Origin: Piscicola geometra
Lineage: Eukaryota; Annelida; Clitellata; Hirudinida; Piscicolidae
Length of the DNA: 64,000 bases
Direction: 5' to 3'
Assembly: GCA_943735955.1 (NCBI GenBank)
Contig: OX030959.1
Coordinates: 2,959,772-3,023,771, forward strand
The position numbers and the translations under genes were made by a program. The notes beneath the pieces are model-generated. The model was not told the origin of the DNA and did no database searches. It saw only the letters and a list, made by a program, of their open reading frames with translations. Shown in pieces: positions 55,243-64,000 of the stretch. Every line of letters begins with the position of its first letter. Positions within the stretch are counted from its first letter, which is position 1.

Positions 55243-57120
55243 GTCGTCATCATCACAGCTGAAGGCGTGCAACTCAGTCTTTCAGGTGAGACCACTGCTC
55301 AATGCCGCCAAAATCACCCCTTCCATGCTGCAGAACAAGGGTGTGTGTGTGTGTGTGTTTGTGTGTTTGCGTGTGTGTGTTTGCGTGTGTGTGTGTGTGT
55401 TTGCGTGTGTGTGTTTGCGTGAGGGTACGTTGGTTTGTGTGCGTGTGTTTGCGTGAGTGTAGGTGGGTTTGTGTGCAAAGAAGCACATTTGGCGTTGAAA
55501 ACACTTCACTACAATAACACTGGTCATTGTTAATACTATAGTGTCGTATAGACTATACGGTATAGTGGCATAGTTCTGTAGCATTTTGCATCCTCATACA
55601 GGAGACGAGGAGGAGACGAAGGGAGGCGGGAAGAGGAAGGTGAGGGATGGAGAGTTCTACCTCGATTACGTGTCGAAGGACTTCCAGTCCGAGAAGGGGT
55701 TTGTGGCAGTTTGTTGCGAGAAGTGGTGCTTGCAATCTCCGCATTGTTTCAACAACTTTCAAAACAACGACAACCCCTGCAATAACCACCATCACAACAA
55801 CAACTACCACAACAACTACGACAACCACTACCACAACAACCACTACCACAACCACTACCACAACCACTACCACAACAACAACTACCACAACAACTACCAC
55901 TACCACAACAACCACTACCACAACAACTACCACTACCACAACAACCACTACCACAACAACCACAACTACAACCACCACAACAACAACTATCACAACAACC
56001 ACTACCACAACGACCACAACAACAGCTACCACAACAACAACTACCACAACGACCACAGCTACATGGGAAGCGCCTTCGAGCAGGAGGCGTCGTCAGCTGT
56101 GGTCGACATGCAGGAAGATGATGACGAAGAGAGGGAGAAGATGAAGAAGAAGATGGTGTGGTGAGTGGCTGCATGGTGATCCTTGATAATAATAAATCCA
56201 AAGGATAATAATAAATAATATCAACAACAACAATAGTAAGACTGACGGCTGCAAGGTGTTGAATTATGAATGTATTCCTTTGTAGATGCCATTCTAATTA
56301 GTGTTCTGATCAAGTTGTTTCAGATTTTTAAGATTATATATAGGATTTAAATCTGCACACTAAACTTTAAACAACTGTAGATTAAACAGTACAACTACCC
56401 ATACAACAACACATACAACCAACCATACAACCATCCATCCAACCATCCATGCAGGGATAGAAAGAAGAAGAAGTATGTGAGGAGTGGAGAGACAAAGATA
56501 CGCACAGAGTCCGGAAGGAAGGTGCAAGGAAAAGATCTAAAGAGAGATCTGTTAGTTTCTGTGTGTTGGTGTTGTTTGGCGTGCGGGATGGCTTAGATGG
56601 TAGGACCTCAATGGTCGCCAATTCGAACCCCTGGTGAGCAACCGTGAGCTATCATATACCACGACGTGTGTCGAGTGAGTGGCGCTTCTGTTGCTTGCCA
56701 TGGGGCATTGTAAATAGTCTTGAACAATACTGCCCTTGGTGATGTGTTGTTTGTGGCCTCAAATCACCACTAATTACATTACACAGATACACCACCTGGC
56801 TAGAACGCAAGAAGATTAAACACAAAGATGAAGACGACGACGACGAAGATGGTCGAGCAAAGAATTTCGGAGGAAGGGGCGGAAGGGGGGGTAGAAACAC
56901 AGGGGGTGGAGGTAGAGGGGGTAGGGGGAGATCGAGAGGGGGTGCTGGAGGGAGGTTCAAGGGGGTGGAGAAGAGGGGGGATGTAGGAGGAAATAAAAGA
57001 CCCAGGTCTGAATTGAAAAGCAAAGGAGAGATCGTGAAGAAGAGAGAGAAGTCTGCCAAGGTGAAGGCTTTCCAGAAGAAGCAGACGGATAAGAGGCAGA
57101 AGAGGAAGGGAAAGAAGTGA
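49852..57120 (+). CDS. DDX54: ATP-dependent RNA helicase DDX54 (DEAD-box)
   Basis: Exons: 49,852-49,963; 50,053-50,123; 50,232-50,417; 50,646-50,695; 50,796-50,837; 51,286-51,381; 51,872-51,934; 52,244-52,364; 52,508-52,639; 53,088-53,298; 53,476-53,613; 53,915-54,003; 54,475-54,604; 54,983-55,059; 55,259-55,340; 55,602-55,698; 56,059-56,160; 56,455-56,550; 56,787-57,120. All phases agree; 742 residues. Motifs: [12 protein letters not shown] start and Q motif GYKVPTPIQ; Walker A ARTGSGKT 76-83; PTREL; TPGR; DEAD 182-185; SAT 213-215; [16 protein letters not shown] about 359-369. The C-terminal DBP10/DDX54 region includes [26 protein letters not shown]-like and KRDLYTTW, then an RGG-rich, basic tail (Gly/Arg 860-bp mark not needed for catalysis). 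The family acts in 60S ribosome assembly and, in vertebrates, as a nuclear-receptor corepressor. The exon at 55,259 is the least conserved and least certain. Confidence 0.96.
50418..50645 (+). other. DDX54 intron 3 with interspersed-repeat tail
   Basis: Ten bases after the donor, 50,428-50,470 resembles 10,003-10,048 (shared core TTCGGGTT, then GCCAC and TAATAAT). The rest is AT-rich. Confidence 0.4.
50838..51285 (+). other. DDX54 intron 5, pyrimidine-rich
   Basis: Almost entirely C and T with scattered A (CACC, CTCC, ATC runs) on the coding strand, running to the acceptor ACCAG. No gene inside. Confidence 0.6.
51382..51871 (+). other. DDX54 intron 6, purine-rich
   Basis: G/A-rich (GGGTGG, GGAGG, GAAG runs) on the coding strand. 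It contains a near copy of the preceding exon end, TGCAGTGCTTCGTCTTTGATGA at 51,537 (exon: TGCAGTACGTCGTCTTTGATGA at 51,350), a partial exon duplication. The complement makes a long His/Pro/Ser frame that is not coding. Confidence 0.65.
52640..53087 (+). repeat. DDX54 intron 9, GAGT/GGAT-rich
   Basis: (GAGT)n from about 52,645 to 52,705, then degenerate GGATGxATG units to 53,040. The complement gives a Thr/His/Ser frame rejected as coding. Confidence 0.75.
54004..54474 (+). other. DDX54 intron 12, CACC/CTTCC-rich
   Basis: The 3' 300 bases are pyrimidine/A-rich (CACCAC, TCTTCC) up to the acceptor TCAACAG. No coding signal. Confidence 0.6.
54605..54982 (+). other. DDX54 intron 13, GGTTGGT-rich with a 15-G run
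   Basis: GGTGGGT/GGTTGG degenerate repeats, then an uninterrupted run of 15 G at 54,879-54,893 where base count may be unreliable. Confidence 0.65.
55341..55450 (+). repeat. TG-rich repeat containing the DDX54 exon 15 donor
   Basis: The exon 15 donor is itself the first GT of a (GT)9 run, followed by GTGTTTGCGTGTGTGTG units. Many near-equivalent GT dinucleotides follow, so splice choice rests on context. Confidence 0.8.
55699..56058 (+). other. DDX54: In-frame intron or coding insert in DDX54 (exitron-like)
   Basis: Exactly 360 nt, with a possible GT donor (GGGTTTGT) and CACAG acceptor that join phase 2 to phase 2, giving [12 protein letters not shown] as in other DDX54 proteins. The same 360 nt are also open in the DDX54 frame and would add 120 residues: a short unique lead-in, then an Asn/His/Tyr-rich repeat from ACCACTACCACAACAAC units. 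The acceptor has almost no pyrimidine tract. Family comparison favours intron; retention would be harmless to the frame. Confidence 0.7.
56578..56755 (+). mobile_element. tRNA-derived SINE copy in DDX54 intron 18
   Basis: A box TGGCTTAGATGG at 56,589-56,600, B box ATTCGAACCC at 56,621-56,630, then GAGCAACCGTGAGCTATCATATAC (56,636-56,659), the segment shared with the copies at 44,600 and 58,450. The 3' region (GGGGCATTGTAAATAGTCTT) differs from the other copies. It fills most of the 236-bp last intron. Confidence 0.75.
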
Positions 57121-57369
57121 AGACTTTTCATTTATTCTTTATGTTATTTGCTTCCATTTTCAAAATACAATTTTTTTTAAATAATCAAAAAAAATCGAAA
57201 AAACAATTCGATACATGAATAACAAATGAATGAATCGTTTAAACAAAACTTTATTGATCCCAATGTAAAATCCTCATGTGAGCATCCCGATTCTAAACCA
57301 TCATGTAGTCTACTTTTGCAAGAACGTCCTTAGATGTCAATCAAGTATAGACAACTCCATGGTGACCCC
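57121..57369. other. Convergent DDX54-hexosaminidase 3' region, 249 bp
   Basis: Only 249 bp separate the two stop codons. A minus-strand AATAAA at 57,250-57,255 is a good polyadenylation signal for the hexosaminidase gene. On the + strand no AATAAA is present; AATACA near 57,166 is a possible variant. The two 3' UTRs probably overlap or nearly so. Confidence 0.7.
57250..57255 (-). terminator. Polyadenylation signal AATAAA of the hexosaminidase gene
   Basis: The complement of TTTATT, 115 bases after the stop codon on the minus strand and the only AATAAA in the short intergenic space. Confidence 0.6.
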
Positions 57370-58081
57370 TCACAAAGCCACCTCGTACTCACAAAAGCCT
57401 GGACCCGATGCAGGTGCCGCAAGGATGCCCCTTCTGTGGTGATGTCGTCATCAATGATCATTATCATTGGTGTACATCATTATCAGTGTACATCATTATG
57501 AGTGTACAACAATCCAATATTTCGCTTAGCGTGTGCTCAAAGTTGACAGATGGCGCTATGAAGTTCAAGCCCATTAGAGGCAGGGCGATGAGGCTAAGAA
57601 AGCCTACAAAGTACGCTGAGAAGTCTTAGTTTCGGGAACCTTCGTTCATATATCCAGCTACAAGCCCCTAGAACCTAGGAGTTTACTCTTACTATCTTCT
57701 CCCGACTTCAACTCGCTAGAAAAGTCCGCAATCACTATCTCCATCCTCCTGCCTCCCCGCATTGCTCACTCACTCGAGAAGGCGACAGCGGTGCTGCTCG
57801 ATCCTGACTTCAGCGTCTGCCAAGTCGACCACCTTCTCAGAACTCCACAAGCGCTCTGCCACCCCACTCACACTAGGCCTGTTGCAGTAGTAACATGATG
57901 GTGATCATGATGATGATGGTGTTGAGGATGATGACGGTGATGTTGATGATGATAATGGTGATGATGATGATGATGAGTCGCACCAGAGGCGCGAGTGGAT
58001 GTTGGTCGAGTCGACAAACTCGCCCCACAAGCAAGCCTCCCCTCCCATTATCAGCTTCTTCTCTTTCTCAGTGGCTGTGTG

Positions 58082-58116
<35 letters not shown>

Positions 58117-61100
58117 GTGTATGTGTCTTTGGAACACTATGTGAGCAACACTTTACTAAGTGAGTTATACACCTGGTACACCCAAACAAGCATCACAACC
58201 ATCACCACACGATCATCATCAGCACCCACCCACCTTTGATGGCAGCGGGCTGGACTTCATAGTAGGTCTTCCAGGTGGCTCCGTAAGCGATGTAGTCGAT
58301 GTACCAATAAAAATGAAAAGATAAATGAAAATAAAAAGATAAATATATATAAAAATAAATGAAAATAAAAAGATAAATAAAAAATAATAAATAAAATGCC
58401 TATTCATGATGCGCCAAGGCACGCAACTATACACTAGGTGTATGATAGCTCACGGTTGGCTCAACAGGGATTTGAGCTGGTGACCTTTAAGTTGCAGGTT
58501 CAACGACTTTACCATCTAAGCCAACCCGCTCACCACGGAGTCGAGAGGATGCCCTTGTAGCCCGCATGCACCACCCTCGTCATCTCGTCCTGCCAGTGGT
58601 CCCTCCACACTTGCACCACTGTGTCTGCCTTCAGCTGGTGCGATGCGATGGTTTGGCGGTTGGTGGTTTTGATTGGGGTGGTTTTGGGTGGGTTTGGTGG
58701 TTTTGATTGGGGTGGGTTTGGATTGGTGGGTCGTGATGGGATGGGTGAAAGGGTTGGTGATGAGATGAAAAAACGGATAGGTTGGCAATTGGTAGGATGG
58801 ATAGGTGATGTATTGGTAAGATGGATGGATAGATGACTAGGTTGGGAAAATTATGGATGGATGAATGAGTGGATGGGCAGGAAACGGGCTTTGTTTCTCG
58901 ATTAATCGCTATTTCGAAAGCACAATAAAGTATATTTGGAGTGCATATGTTGAGAAGTGAGTGAAGCAACCTCAACTTCGTTGTCGAACACATCCTGCCA
59001 CACCAAGTAACGCCGATCCAGAGACGACACGATATGCAACAGCCTGCGCAACAATTATATTGATAATAATAAGAATACATTTTTAATAATCATTCCATTC
59101 AAACTATCCGTAAATACTTCTTTTATAAAAGACATTTAAAATTCTAAAACCGTTGTATTGATTTTTTTTATTATTTATTTGTATCGACAAATAAGGTACT
59201 TTTTGATATAGTAGCTCTCGAGTTTTCTAAAGTCTTCTCCGAAAGTCATGTTCTTCATGAAGTTCTTTATTGCAGGATTGCTAGCCCTGCGGTAGTGGTG
59301 GTGGTGGTTGTATGGATTAAAGTGGTGGTTGTGGCAGCGGTTGTTGTGCTTGTTGTAGTGAAACTGGTGGTCGTTATGTTAGTGAAGTCAACGTGGTTAA
59401 AGTGGTAGCTGTTGTTATCGAGTCGAATCTGTCAAGTCTATAATCGATAATCGACAATCTATTGATACAACTACAAACAATCAGAACACCACCATCCTCC
59501 CTCTCCCCTCCCTCCCCTCGCACTCACCAACAATCGAAAGACACCTCGTCACCTCCTAGGTGGATGTAAGCGTCGGCAAAAACCTCTTCCACCTCGCTGA
59601 AAAAATTCTGCAGGAATTCATAAGTCTGTCCCTTGATCGGGTCGATGGGACCGAAGCTGTCCTTGACGGGTTTGCCTTTGCTGTCGTGACACTGCGTCAA
59701 CAAGCCCTCCACGCCCTTGCCCCACGACGCTACGTGACCTTGGTGAGAGGGTGAAAGGGTCATTGGTGTGGTGGTGATGATGGTGGTTGGTGATGATGTT
59801 GGTGATGATGGTGGTGGTGATGATGATGATGATGCTGATGGTGGTAAGGCTGATGACGAAAATAATGATAATGATGGTAATTTCTTAAATAGCGCGGATC
59901 ATCATCAAGCCCACCAGGAGTGTCGAACTCTGGTACCACCCTGACGCCTCTGACCCTGGCATGTTGCACGATCTTGTGCACGTCTGCTGGAGTGTACTCG
60001 TGCGTGTACGCCTTGTACGCTCCCTGTGCCGTTGTGTGTGTGTGTGTGTGTGTGTGCATTGTGTGTCAGGCAATCTACGGAACGCCTACAATTTTTACGC
60101 AATCCACGGAATGCCTGATTCAATCAGTCATTCATTTCAAAGATTTATCAAATAAAATGCCATTCATCTTTAACTTATTATAATAAACTATGAAACTGTC
60201 TTCAAAACATTATGATATCATTTTTTACCATTTATTAAATGGAAGGCCACTTATCTTCAACTTTTTGCAATAAACTATTAAACTGAATAAAAGTATTAAG
60301 ACAAAATCGGAATAAACGATTTATTCTGAGGAGTGCCTCATCGATTCCTAATTCCAAACATCGCCCGTAACATATATACAATGTAACATATATACAATGT
60401 AACATATATACAATGTAACATACATACAATGTAACATATATACAATGTAACATATATACAATGTAACATATATACAATGTAACATACATACAATGTAACA
60501 TATATACAATGTAACATATATACAATGTAACAAATATACAATGTAACATATATACAATGTAACATACATACAATGTAACATATATACAATGTAACATATA
60601 TACAATGTAACATATATACAATGTAACATATATACAATGTAAGATATATACAATGTAACAAATATACAATGTAACATATATACAATGTAACATATATACA
60701 ATGTAACAAATATACAATGTAACATATATACAATGTAACAAATATACAATGTAACAAATATACAATGTAACATATATACAATGTAACAAATATACAATGT
60801 AACATATATACAATGTAACAAATATACAATGTAACATATATACAATGTAACATATATACAATGTAACATAAATACAATGGAACATATATACAATGTAAGA
60901 TATATACAATGTAAGATATATACAATGTAAGATATATACATTGAAAGATATATACATTGAAAGATATATACATTGAAAGATATATACAATGCATCATATA
61001 TACAATGTAACATATATAAAAGTTTAGTTACATATTATGTATCATTTAATATTTCAACTTTGCCACCGCATCAACAAACCTTCTTGCTGAGGAGGGGGAA

Positions 61101-62529
61101 GGCGGTGCTCTGGAAGGGAAAGGACTGGTCGTCGACGATGTGCCAATGCAAGACGTTCAGTTTGTGGAAGGACATGGCGTCCTGCATGAGTGGTTGCTTG
61201 CTGCTGGTGGTGGTGGAGTCGCTTGGTGGGGTGTTGGTTTGTGGTTTGTTGGATGGTGTGTGGTTGGTGTTGGTTTGTTGCGCTTGGTATAGTGTTGGTT
61301 TGTGGTTTGTTGGATGGTGTGTGGTTGGTGTTGGTGGTGTGGCTTTGGTGGGGTGTTGGTTTGTGTGTAGTTGGTTTATGTGGTTTGTGGCTTTGATGGA
61401 AATTTGGTTTGTGTGGAGTTTGGTGTAGTGGTGGTGCTGTGTGCTTGGTGTGGTGGTTTGTAATTGGTATGGAGGTTTTTGGTGTTGGTGGTGTGGCTTG
61501 GGTGTGATTCGATGGTGAGCTTTTGGTGGTTTGTGGTGGGGTTTTGATCTGATAGTGTTGTGGTGGTGGTGAGTGGATGGTTATAGTTGGTGTAAGTGAT
61601 GGTAAGTCATTCAACAGCTCAAATTTGAAAAACCGACAATTAAACAAGCGAATGATTTGACAGTGATACGATGGGCACCCACAATGATGGAAAGGATGGT
61701 GGGGGTGGGAAGGAAGTGGCGGGAGGTGTCGATCAACAAGCCCCTCCATGGGAAACGAGGCTTGTCCTTCACCACAGTGTGCCTCATTAGGAACTGTGGT
61801 GTGCATGCGAGGAAGGCTGAAAAAGTGTAAAATATATGTTGAATTTGAAATGACTGAAAATATTATTTAAGTTAAATAATTTAAAATAAAATATACGAAA
61901 TAACCTGATATAATTTATAAATTTATTAACTTTTACATTGAGCTAGTTTAATTAAAGAATATTTCATAGGCCAACCGCTCCATTTTGTCTGATCACAAGT
62001 TGACTGAACGTTTCCAAGCCCCTCAACACTCCCCACACTTGTTTTGCCTTCAACAATGCTTGTTTGCTATCAATCTGCAACTCATCTTTGAAACGTTAAG
62101 GTTTTAAATCAATGAATTTAACTTAAAGATTTCAATTTTATAAATTAATGAACAAATATGTTGAAGCAAGTTTAACTCACACGATTCGTCTGATTCTAGA
62201 GTGAGAAATTCAGTGCATGGATTTGAGAGATGCACCCTCAATTCAGAAAGTGCATCTTTAAAGATCGACCTCTTTTTGAAAGTCAAACTGGTCTCTTTAG
62301 GCTTGAACATGTACTTATAGTATCTCTGAAAAGCTTCTTGCAGCATGTTACAGGCATTTTCTTTAATTTGGAAAGTAAAACTGTCTGCATTAAGCAGGAG
62401 CGTGTCGTTTTTTTGGACGAAATGTTGTGGCATTGGCCAAAGCCCTCCACTTCTCGTTCCATCTTGGATTGCATTGAGTCCTTTTGCGCTCAAAAGATAA
62501 GCAAAATATAGCAAATAAACAAAGTTCAT
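57370..62529 (-). CDS. HEXB: Lysosomal beta-N-acetylhexosaminidase (GH20)
   Basis: Removes terminal GlcNAc/GalNAc from glycans and glycolipids in lysosomes. Exons 5' to 3': 62,181-62,529; 61,976-62,085; 61,683-61,793; 61,080-61,181; 59,915-60,023; 59,528-59,738; 59,200-59,286; 58,971-59,043; 58,534-58,628; 58,234-58,304; 57,984-58,074; 57,774-57,878; 57,370-57,433. Phases agree throughout; 525 residues, the usual length. A hydrophobic signal peptide ([15 protein letters not shown]) leads; then [62 protein letters not shown], catalytic Asp324-Glu325 in [33 protein letters not shown] and [14 protein letters not shown] and HEXB cannot be told apart here; the symbol is a family label. Intron 9 is a SINE with a non-AG 3' end, so whether this allele makes full protein is open. 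Confidence 0.95.
57879..57983 (-). other. Hexosaminidase intron 11 with (ATG)n
   Basis: A short intron of ATG-type triplets (57,895-57,975) whose triplets begin within ten bases of the donor. Confidence 0.75.
58307..58531 (-). mobile_element. tRNA-derived SINE forming hexosaminidase intron 9
   Basis: In gene sense: GAGCGGGTTGGCTTAGATGG (A box at 58,512-58,523), B box AGCTCAAATCC (58,468-58,478), then the shared CCAACCGTGAGCTATCATAC segment, and a long A/T-rich tail (TTTTATTTATT units). It is flanked by TGGT at 58,532-58,535 and 58,303-58,306. The family's conserved Trp-Tyr (TGG TAC) is split exactly here, so the whole 229-bp interval 58,305-58,533 is this insert plus one duplication. Confidence 0.85.
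58629..58970 (-). repeat. Hexosaminidase intron 8, GGTTTTGATTGGGGTG-type repeats
   Basis: On the + strand GGTTTTGATTGGGGTGG units repeat at 58,660-58,735, then ATGGATG units to 58,880. No coding signal. Confidence 0.7.
59739..59914 (-). repeat. Hexosaminidase intron 5, (ATG/GGTGAT)n
   Basis: The intron is mostly GGTGATGATG triplets on the + strand (59,763-59,880). An adjacent (TG) run at 60,035-60,065 lies just upstream, in gene sense, of exon 5. Confidence 0.75.
60368..61017 (-). repeat. 16-bp minisatellite in hexosaminidase intron 4, about 40 copies
   Basis: Unit ACATATATACAATGTA with variants ACATACATACAATGTA, ACAAATATACAATGTA and AGATATATACAATGTA. ACAT and ATGT/TGTA make each unit partly self-complementary. 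Because 16 is not a multiple of three and no frame meets a stop, all three minus-strand frames stay open for over 200 codons; these are artefacts. Confidence 0.95.
61182..61682 (-). repeat. Hexosaminidase intron 3, GGTGTTGGTTTGTGG-type repeats
   Basis: On the + strand a 61-bp unit starting GTGTTGGTTTGTGGTTTGTT is present at 61,231 and 61,292, with degenerate copies to about 61,600. The complement makes a Pro/Thr/His frame that is rejected. Confidence 0.75.
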
Positions 62530-63429
62530 TTTTATGAGTTAAAACTTTAGATCGGTATAATTATTATATATTATAATATAATAAACTAAAATTCAGTTAA
62601 AGATAAGAATGGGCAATGGATAGCAGCATATGAAGTGTATTTTTTTAACTTTTGAACAATGTATGGTAATTTTGAAGATAAATCGATTTAGACATTGTCA
62701 CTATCGACTTATTCTAATCTCCATTTTCGTACTAGTATAGCTTTTTCTTTTTCGTCCAAATATAAACCCTTTCACCACTTTTAGTTTTAATAAGCGAAAA
62801 GTTAATTAGACTAGGAAAGTCATATGATTTAGTTGAAATAGTAATTATTTGTCTCATTTTAAGAGCTCATTTCACATGATATTTTCATAAGCAAATTATA
62901 GCGTAAAAGTAAAAATTTATCAAATTGTTAACAAAACAAGTTTTATTAGAATAATTAATATTTAGCAAAAATAGAAAAAAAGTATTTGAATGCGTTTTAA
63001 TGGTCAAATGAGGTATCCTAACGCTAAGCATCAAAAATATCAGTTAGAATAAAACAATTCTCGAGATCGTTGGTGAAATAAATGCAATACAAATACAGAT
63101 CCTTTCTGAGATAATATTTTCACTATTTATCGCATATGACAAAAATAAGTTTCAATAAATATAATATATAACTAAATGGGAAATAGATCATAGAAATACA
63201 AATTATATATCTAAAAGCTGAAGTCATTAGATATAAAGTAAGCGTATAAGCGAAGTTTCACCTTTGGATTAGCACCAGAAGACTGTTAAGCTGTCTTTAT
63301 ATGCAAAACTACATATAAAACAGAAGCCAAAAGCCAAGCGAAATATGAAACCCCGAAAACAAGGCACACCGTGGTGGAATGGTTGCAAAAGGATGCTGAG
63401 AAGAAGATGGTAGTTAGTGTAGGCTGAGC
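62530..63429. other. Intergenic region upstream of hexosaminidase
   Basis: Very AT-rich and without an open frame of note. It contains the hexosaminidase promoter (minus strand) and the 3' UTR of the next gene; I recognise no specific elements. Confidence 0.5.
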
Positions 63430-64000
63430 TCAGTTGCTTTTAGGTTTTATTTCTTCTTTCTGAATAGACGCCATGATGACGGGATCTGGCTGCAATTGTC
63501 TGTGCTGCATCTGGAACATGGGGGTCATCTCAAATGAAGAATTTACCTAATAATCGCTTCAGACAAAACAGATAAGTTCTAAACATTCGTATGCGACTGA
63601 ATAGTTAAGGTCAGGTTGAATTTGAATAGTGGCCCATTCAAATCAAGCTCTAATCAATTAAACTAATTATTCTCGACGCGTTGCTTATTTCCCTAAATCG
63701 TTGTTTTAAATGTATAACTTTCAAATCACAAATTTAAGAGCATAAGTTTCACGTACTCGTGTGCAATTATTAGTGATATTCGCCCGAATATTAAAGTCTC
63801 TCATTTTGTATAGCTCTACTTTACATTAAAAGTCAAACTCATTTCATCCATAAATGTATTTAAACCCATCGAAACCATCAAAAGCACCCACTCACGAGTT
63901 CTCGATCGCACTGCAGTCTGTTCAAGTAGTTGAATACCTCGTTGTTGTCTTGGTAGTTGGCGTCGAAGAGCTTCATACTGAACTTGCGAGTGCCCCAGAT
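63430..64000 (-). CDS. Unrecognised gene, last two exons
   Basis: Two minus-strand exons with in-phase GT..AG ends: 63,896-64,000 (open at the window edge; reads IWGTRKFSMKLFDANYQDN and on to LNRLQCDREL) and 63,430-63,528 (starts MTPMFQMQHRQLQPDP, ends EEIKPKSN and TGA). Together 67 residues, fairly polar, with no membrane segment and no domain I can name. The GC-rich third positions of the first exon resemble those of the known genes nearby, which supports real coding. The second exon is less biased and could be a chance frame. Confidence 0.55.

Noticed and set aside
55553..56056. Minus-strand poly-Val and plus-strand poly-Thr frames
   Set aside because: They are alternative frames of the ACC/ACA repeat inside DDX54; only the DDX54 frame joins conserved sequence on both sides.
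60235..61013. 220-240-residue Cys/Ile/Tyr/Leu frames that look like a membrane protein
   Set aside because: All three minus frames are open because the 16-bp unit has no stop; the region is an intron between two secure hexosaminidase exons.

Overview
The window is animal nuclear DNA: AT-rich, with widely spaced GC-richer exons bounded by GT..AG introns, a very heavy load of microsatellites and minisatellites, tRNA-derived SINEs, a hAT transposon remnant and a short internal tract of the metazoan telomere motif TTAGGG. The gene set (TRIM9-type ligase, SPRED, GMDS, DDX54, beta-hexosaminidase) is bilaterian. An invertebrate, perhaps a spiralian, fits best, but the species cannot be named from sequence alone.

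Layout. Positions 1-22,537 hold no exon I can support; this is probably long 5' intron or intergenic DNA dominated by (TG)n/(CA)n, (ATG)n, (GGAT)n and a 12-bp minisatellite. A TRIM9/TRIM67-like gene (+) supplies its coiled-coil, COS box, FN3 and SPRY exons from 22,538 to 33,531; its RING and B-box exons are not in view. A SPRED gene (-) lies tail-to-tail with it at 34,661-38,626. GMDS (+) is complete in 12 exons at 41,639-46,519. A 1-kb hAT remnant with perfect terminal repeats and an 8-bp target duplication sits at 48,123-49,135. DDX54 (+) is complete in 19 exons at 49,852-57,120. A beta-hexosaminidase gene (-) of 13 exons at 57,370-62,529 ends only 249 bp from the DDX54 stop. The last two exons of an unrecognised gene (-) lie at 63,430-64,000.

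The genes do not form a pathway. TRIM9 and SPRED are signalling regulators (ubiquitin ligase; Ras/MAPK inhibitor), GMDS starts GDP-fucose synthesis, DDX54 is a nuclear/nucleolar RNA helicase, and hexosaminidase degrades glycans in lysosomes.

The most notable observation is that two introns look as if they were made by insertion of a tRNA-derived SINE into coding sequence. GMDS intron 8 is a tRNA-like element flanked by a 7-bp duplication (AAGGTGA) in which one copy carries the 5' splice site and the other the 3' splice site. Hexosaminidase intron 9 is a related SINE flanked by a TGGT duplication; rejoining the reading frame there would require a GT..TG intron. DDX54 also has a 360-nt segment that reads either as an intron or as an in-frame Asn/His/Tyr-rich insert, and the TRIM9 gene has a candidate 15-nt microexon.
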